8,876 bases of DNA from positions 1 through 8,876 of the forward strand of contig JAEWUR010000035.1 in NCBI GenBank assembly GCA_023397045.1, read 5' to 3'. Origin of the DNA: Planctomycetota bacterium (GTDB lineage Bacteria; Planctomycetota; Planctomycetia; Pirellulales; Thermoguttaceae). Below, piece after piece: positions 6,412 to 8,876 of the stretch. Each line of letters starts with the position of its first letter. The first letter of the stretch is position 1. A program made the position numbers and the translations under genes. A model generated the notes under the pieces. It made no database searches, had not been told where the DNA came from, and was given only the letters and a program-made list of their open reading frames with translations.

Positions 6412-7407
6412 ATGACATCACGGCATCGCGTTCTGATTGTTGGCGTCGGCTCGATCGGACACCGTCATTTGAGGTGTTTCAAAGAGACCGGACGCGCGGA
6501 GTTGTCGCTGTGCGAGCCTAACGGCGATCTGGCTCGACAGGTGGGGGAGTTGAACGGCGTCGACCGTGTCTTTTCCAATCTGGATGCCACTTTGGTCAAT
6601 CCGCCGGACGCTGCGGTCATTGCTACGCCGGCCCCGTTGCACATTCCGATGGCTATCCAACTTGCCGAAGCTGGAGTTCATCTGCTGATCGAGAAGCCGT
6701 TGAGCACCAGCCTCGACGGTATCGAGACATTACAGCAAGTTTTGCGAGCAAACAATCTGCGGGCGTCGGTGGCTTATGTGCATCGGGCCAACCCTGTTCT
6801 TCAATCAATGCGCGACGCCATTGCGTCGGGACGATTCGGCCGGCCGGTCGAGGTCGTTGCAACCTCCGGCTCGCATTTTCCAACGTATCGACCGGCCTAC
6901 CGTGAAATCTATTACCGAAATCGCGCCACCGGCGGCGGTGCGATTCAAGATGCGCTGACGCACATTCTCAACGCTGCCGAATGGCTTGTCGGCCCGATCG
7001 ACCGGCTTGCGGCCGACGCCGCGCATCAGGTTCTCGACGGCGTCGATGTGGAGGACACCGTTCACATGTTGGCCCGGCACGGTTCCGTGTTGGCGTCGTA
7101 TAGTCTCAATCAATATCAATCGCCCAACGAACTGACGATCACCGTGGTGTGCGAGCGAGGGACGGTACGTTGGGAGCTTCCGCAGAGTCGTTGGCGTTGG
7201 ATGGTCCAGCCCGACGAGCCTTGGCACGATGAACCCTTCGAGCCGTTGCCGCGCGACGCCATCTTTGTCCGTCAAGCGAACGCCTTTCTGGACCTTTTGG
7301 AAGGTCGGGCCGATCCGCTGTGCAGTCTTGACGAGGGAGCGCAGACGCTCCGCGTAAATCTCGCCGCATTGGCCTCGGCCGAGCAATCCACGTGGCAAAC
7401 GGTGTAG
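6412..7407 (+). CDS. Gfo/Idh/MocA-family NAD(P)-dependent oxidoreductase
   Basis: This encodes 331 residues, a normal length for the family, with AGGA at 6401-6404 seven bases before the ATG. The N-terminal Rossmann domain shows VLIVGVGSIGHRH (glycines 11, 13 and 16) and the nucleotide-proximal segment AAVIATPAPLH (67-77). The family signature EKP is at 94-96 (LLIEKPLS), its Lys normally being the catalytic/cofactor-contacting residue. The C-terminal alpha/beta substrate domain includes GGGAIQDALTH with Asp180 and His184, where the family usually places its catalytic Asp-x3-His pair. There is no signal peptide, so it is cytoplasmic. Members oxidise or reduce sugars, inositols, sugar acids or amino-sugars, and some act on 2,7-anhydro-sialic acid; the substrate cannot be read from the motifs. 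It lies between a secreted esterase and an aldolase-family gene, which suggests a step in breakdown of a released sugar acid. Confidence 0.88.
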   Translation: MTSRHRVLIVGVGSIGHRHLRCFKETGRAELSLCEPNGDLARQVGELNGVDRVFSNLDATLVNPPDAAVIATPAPLHIPMAIQLAEAGVHLLIEKPLSTSLDGIETLQQVLRANNLRASVAYVHRANPVLQSMRDAIASGRFGRPVEVVATSGSHFPTYRPAYREIYYRNRATGGGAIQDALTHILNAAEWLVGPIDRLAADAAHQVLDGVDVEDTVHMLARHGSVLASYSLNQYQSPNELTITVVCERGTVRWELPQSRWRWMVQPDEPWHDEPFEPLPRDAIFVRQANAFLDLLEGRADPLCSLDEGAQTLRVNLAALASAEQSTWQTV

Positions 7408-7473
7408 CCCCGCGACGGCCGTTGGAATGAGAACAATATCGTAAAATTGGGCCATTTTTTCAGAGGTATCGAA

Positions 7474-8397
7474 ATGCAACTCGGATGTGCGAACATGAAT
7501 CGGAAACTCATTTGGTCGGCGACGCCAACGCCGTTTACCGCCGAAGGTCTGTTGGACCATGGAGCGATCGAGCGACTCGTCGACCACCACCGACGTCTTG
7601 GCGCGTCTGGCCTATTTGTTGGCGGAACGTGTGGCGAAGGCGGTTTCATGGTCGATCACGATCGAGCCGAGTTGGTTCGCCTCGTCAAGAAAGCCGCAGG
7701 CGATTCGCTGCACGTCGCCGCGCACGTGACGGATACTTCCGCGGCCCGCGTCGCCGACAACATCGCCCACATGACCGATGCCGGCGCCGATTCGGCGGTC
7801 ATTGCCCCGCCGTTCCTCGTCGCCGATTTCTGCAACCGCGATTTCATGCGGCGATATTTTTCGGAGCCGATCGACACATCGACGATTCCGGTCGGAATCT
7901 ACGTCCGGCTGCCGATCAGCAAAATGGTTTTGGATCTGGATTTGTGGGACGAAATCATCCAGCATCCGCGCGTTCAATTCGTGAAGGATTCGAGCGGCTC
8001 GGCCGACTACTGCCGGCACTTCGCAAAAATGAAGAAACAACGCCCCGACGTGACGCTTCTGACCGGCAACGAGTTCGACGTGATCTCGGCCGTCGTCGAG
8101 GGCTACGATGGTTGCCTCATGGGTACCGGCATTCTCAACGCGGGAATTATCGGTCAGGCGTTGGATGTTCTGGCGACCGGCGACGTGGCCGATGCACAAC
8201 AATGGCAGCAGCGGAGCAACGAGTTGCTGGTCGACCTGTTCCGCCGTGACATCAGTTCTTGGCTGGCCGGGCTGAAATACGCCCTCTGCAGACTCGGAAT
8301 CTTCAGCACCGAGTTTTCGCACCTATCGTTTCCGCTCACCGACGACGATTGCAGGCGAATTGATGCAGCCTTGGATCGCGAAAAGGACTATCTATGA
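7474..8397 (+). CDS. Dihydrodipicolinate synthase/N-acetylneuraminate lyase-family aldolase
   Basis: This encodes 307 residues. The ATG at 7474 is chosen because AGAGG at 7462-7466 is correctly spaced; in-frame ATGs at 7447 (poor site) and 7495 (300 residues) are alternatives. It is a class I (beta/alpha)8 pyruvate-type aldolase. SATPTPF is at about 15-21, and GGTCGEG (50-56) stands at the pyruvate-carboxylate-binding GTTGE/GSTGE position. Tyr143 in GIYVRLP is the catalytic Tyr, Lys171 in FVKDSSGS the Schiff-base Lys, and GYDGCLMGTG (210-219) the late glycine motif. Catalytic residues are thus present, so it is probably active. The motif variants (Cys at the second Thr of GTTGE, VRLP rather than NVP/NIP) argue against housekeeping DapA and strict NanA and suggest another 2-keto acid substrate. 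The gene overlaps the next one by 4 bases (ATGA) and starts 66 bases after the oxidoreductase. Confidence 0.85.
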   Translation: MQLGCANMNRKLIWSATPTPFTAEGLLDHGAIERLVDHHRRLGASGLFVGGTCGEGGFMVDHDRAELVRLVKKAAGDSLHVAAHVTDTSAARVADNIAHMTDAGADSAVIAPPFLVADFCNRDFMRRYFSEPIDTSTIPVGIYVRLPISKMVLDLDLWDEIIQHPRVQFVKDSSGSADYCRHFAKMKKQRPDVTLLTGNEFDVISAVVEGYDGCLMGTGILNAGIIGQALDVLATGDVADAQQWQQRSNELLVDLFRRDISSWLAGLKYALCRLGIFSTEFSHLSFPLTDDDCRRIDAALDREKDYL

Positions 8398-8843
8398 CGC
8401 TGCGTTATCAAGAGACCGGCGAGGTTCACCTCGACTTTCACCGCTCGTTAAACGGCACGATCGCCCACTTGCGCAACACGTACGGCCGCGAGTTCCTCGA
8501 TGAGACTTTCCGTCGGACAGCGACCGATGTGTATCGTGCGATTCATAACGATCTGAAAAATGGCGACCCCGAACAACTCGTCGAACATTGGACCTATTTC
8601 TTCACACGCGAGAACGGCGATTTCACGCTCGAACGCAGCGTCGGCGAAATTCGGCTGGTCGTGCATCGTTGTCCTGCGATCGCCTATCTTCAAAGTCGCG
8701 GCATCGCGATCGATCGCGATTTCTGCCGGCAAACGGTCGTCATCAACGAGACGCTCGCCCTCGGAACCCCGTTTGAAATCACGACGGATGTGCAGGGCGA
8801 CGGGCGATGCGTTCAAACAATTCGCAGGAGGACGTCGCAATGA
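8394..8843 (+). CDS. Small protein resembling L-2-amino-thiazoline-4-carboxylate hydrolase (ATC hydrolase) family
   Basis: This encodes 149 residues; the start overlaps the aldolase stop (ATGA), so the two are probably translationally coupled. There is no signal peptide or membrane segment. The N-terminal half is charged and probably helical (LRNTYGREFLDETFRRTATD). The C-terminal half has the pattern I associate with the ATC-hydrolase domain: beta strands ending VVHRCPAIAYLQ (Cys93-Pro), a Gly-containing helix, a second Cys at 111 (RDFCRQ), then FEITTDVQGDGRCVQTI with Cys139. Known members open a thiazoline ring on the way to cysteine, but many are uncharacterised and occur in catabolic operons. 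The family call is from motif memory and is moderate at best. Tight coupling with aldolase and oxidoreductase genes suggests a role in the same pathway. Confidence 0.55.
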   Translation: MTLRYQETGEVHLDFHRSLNGTIAHLRNTYGREFLDETFRRTATDVYRAIHNDLKNGDPEQLVEHWTYFFTRENGDFTLERSVGEIRLVVHRCPAIAYLQSRGIAIDRDFCRQTVVINETLALGTPFEITTDVQGDGRCVQTIRRRTSQ

Positions 8844-8876
8844 TTCCCAGCGACCATTTTGTGCGTTACTACAACG
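8840..8876 (+). CDS. Start of a further gene in the cluster (partial)
   Basis: An ATG at 8840 overlaps the preceding stop (ATGA) and follows a consensus Shine-Dalgarno AGGAGG at 8826-8831 with 8-nt spacing, the best ribosome site in the window. Twelve codons are visible (MIPSDHFVRYYN) before the right edge. I cannot assign a family from so few residues. The coupling shows the operon continues beyond the window. Confidence 0.7.
   Translation, partial: MIPSDHFVRYYN

Noticed and set aside
6805..7590. Minus-strand open frame across the oxidoreductase end and aldolase start
   Set aside because: It spans two well-supported genes antisense and shows no family motif or ribosome site.
7485..8249. 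Plus-strand open frame of 254 codons inside the aldolase gene
   Set aside because: It is an Arg-rich off-frame translation of a gene whose correct frame keeps the catalytic Tyr and Lys.

Overview
The window looks like a piece of a Planctomycetota (or related PVC-group) genome, probably an accessory carbohydrate-degradation locus. The reasons are the moderately GC-rich coding, the exported proteins with Sec signal peptides, and a gene repertoire typical of those bacteria: sialidase (BNR) relic, right-handed beta-helix protein, very large glycosidase carrying a malectin domain, SGNH hydrolase, Gfo/Idh/MocA oxidoreductase and DapA/NanA-family aldolase. This taxonomic call is inference from protein style; no rRNA or marker gene is present. 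All recognised genes lie on the + strand.

Layout. Positions 1-71 hold the possible tail of an upstream gene, overlapping (TAATG) the start of a sialidase-family pseudogene (71-431) that carries a nonsense codon, a large internal deletion and a one-base frameshift. A GC-rich stretch with nested inverted repeats (453-531) follows. Next come an exported Cys-rich beta-helix protein (568-1623) and a secreted ~1010-residue glycosidase-like protein with an embedded malectin domain (1697-4729). The interval 4730-5122 contains no intact gene: it holds the 3' relic of a second DapA/NanA-family gene (4771-5010), then a promoter-like region with two TATAAT boxes inside an inverted repeat. The second half is a compact, probably co-transcribed cluster: secreted two-lobed SGNH hydrolase (5123-6361), Gfo/Idh/MocA oxidoreductase (6412-7407), DapA/NanA-family aldolase (7474-8397), an ATC-hydrolase-like small protein (8394-8843, ATGA overlap), and the start of another gene (8840 onward, ATGA overlap, strong Shine-Dalgarno).

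How the genes may work together (inference). The exported proteins (beta-helix protein, malectin glycosidase, SGNH esterase) would bind, cleave and de-esterify a complex polysaccharide or glycoprotein glycan. The cytoplasmic oxidoreductase and aldolase would then process a released sugar or sugar acid. A sialidase relic plus two NanA/DapA-family genes (one a relic) and an esterase is compatible with a sialic-acid-like or ulosonic-acid substrate, but the motifs do not fix it. The most striking evolutionary feature is that two catabolic genes have decayed beside an apparently intact cluster, one of them belonging to the same aldolase superfamily as an intact neighbour. No rRNA, tRNA, CRISPR array, transposase or phage gene was seen.
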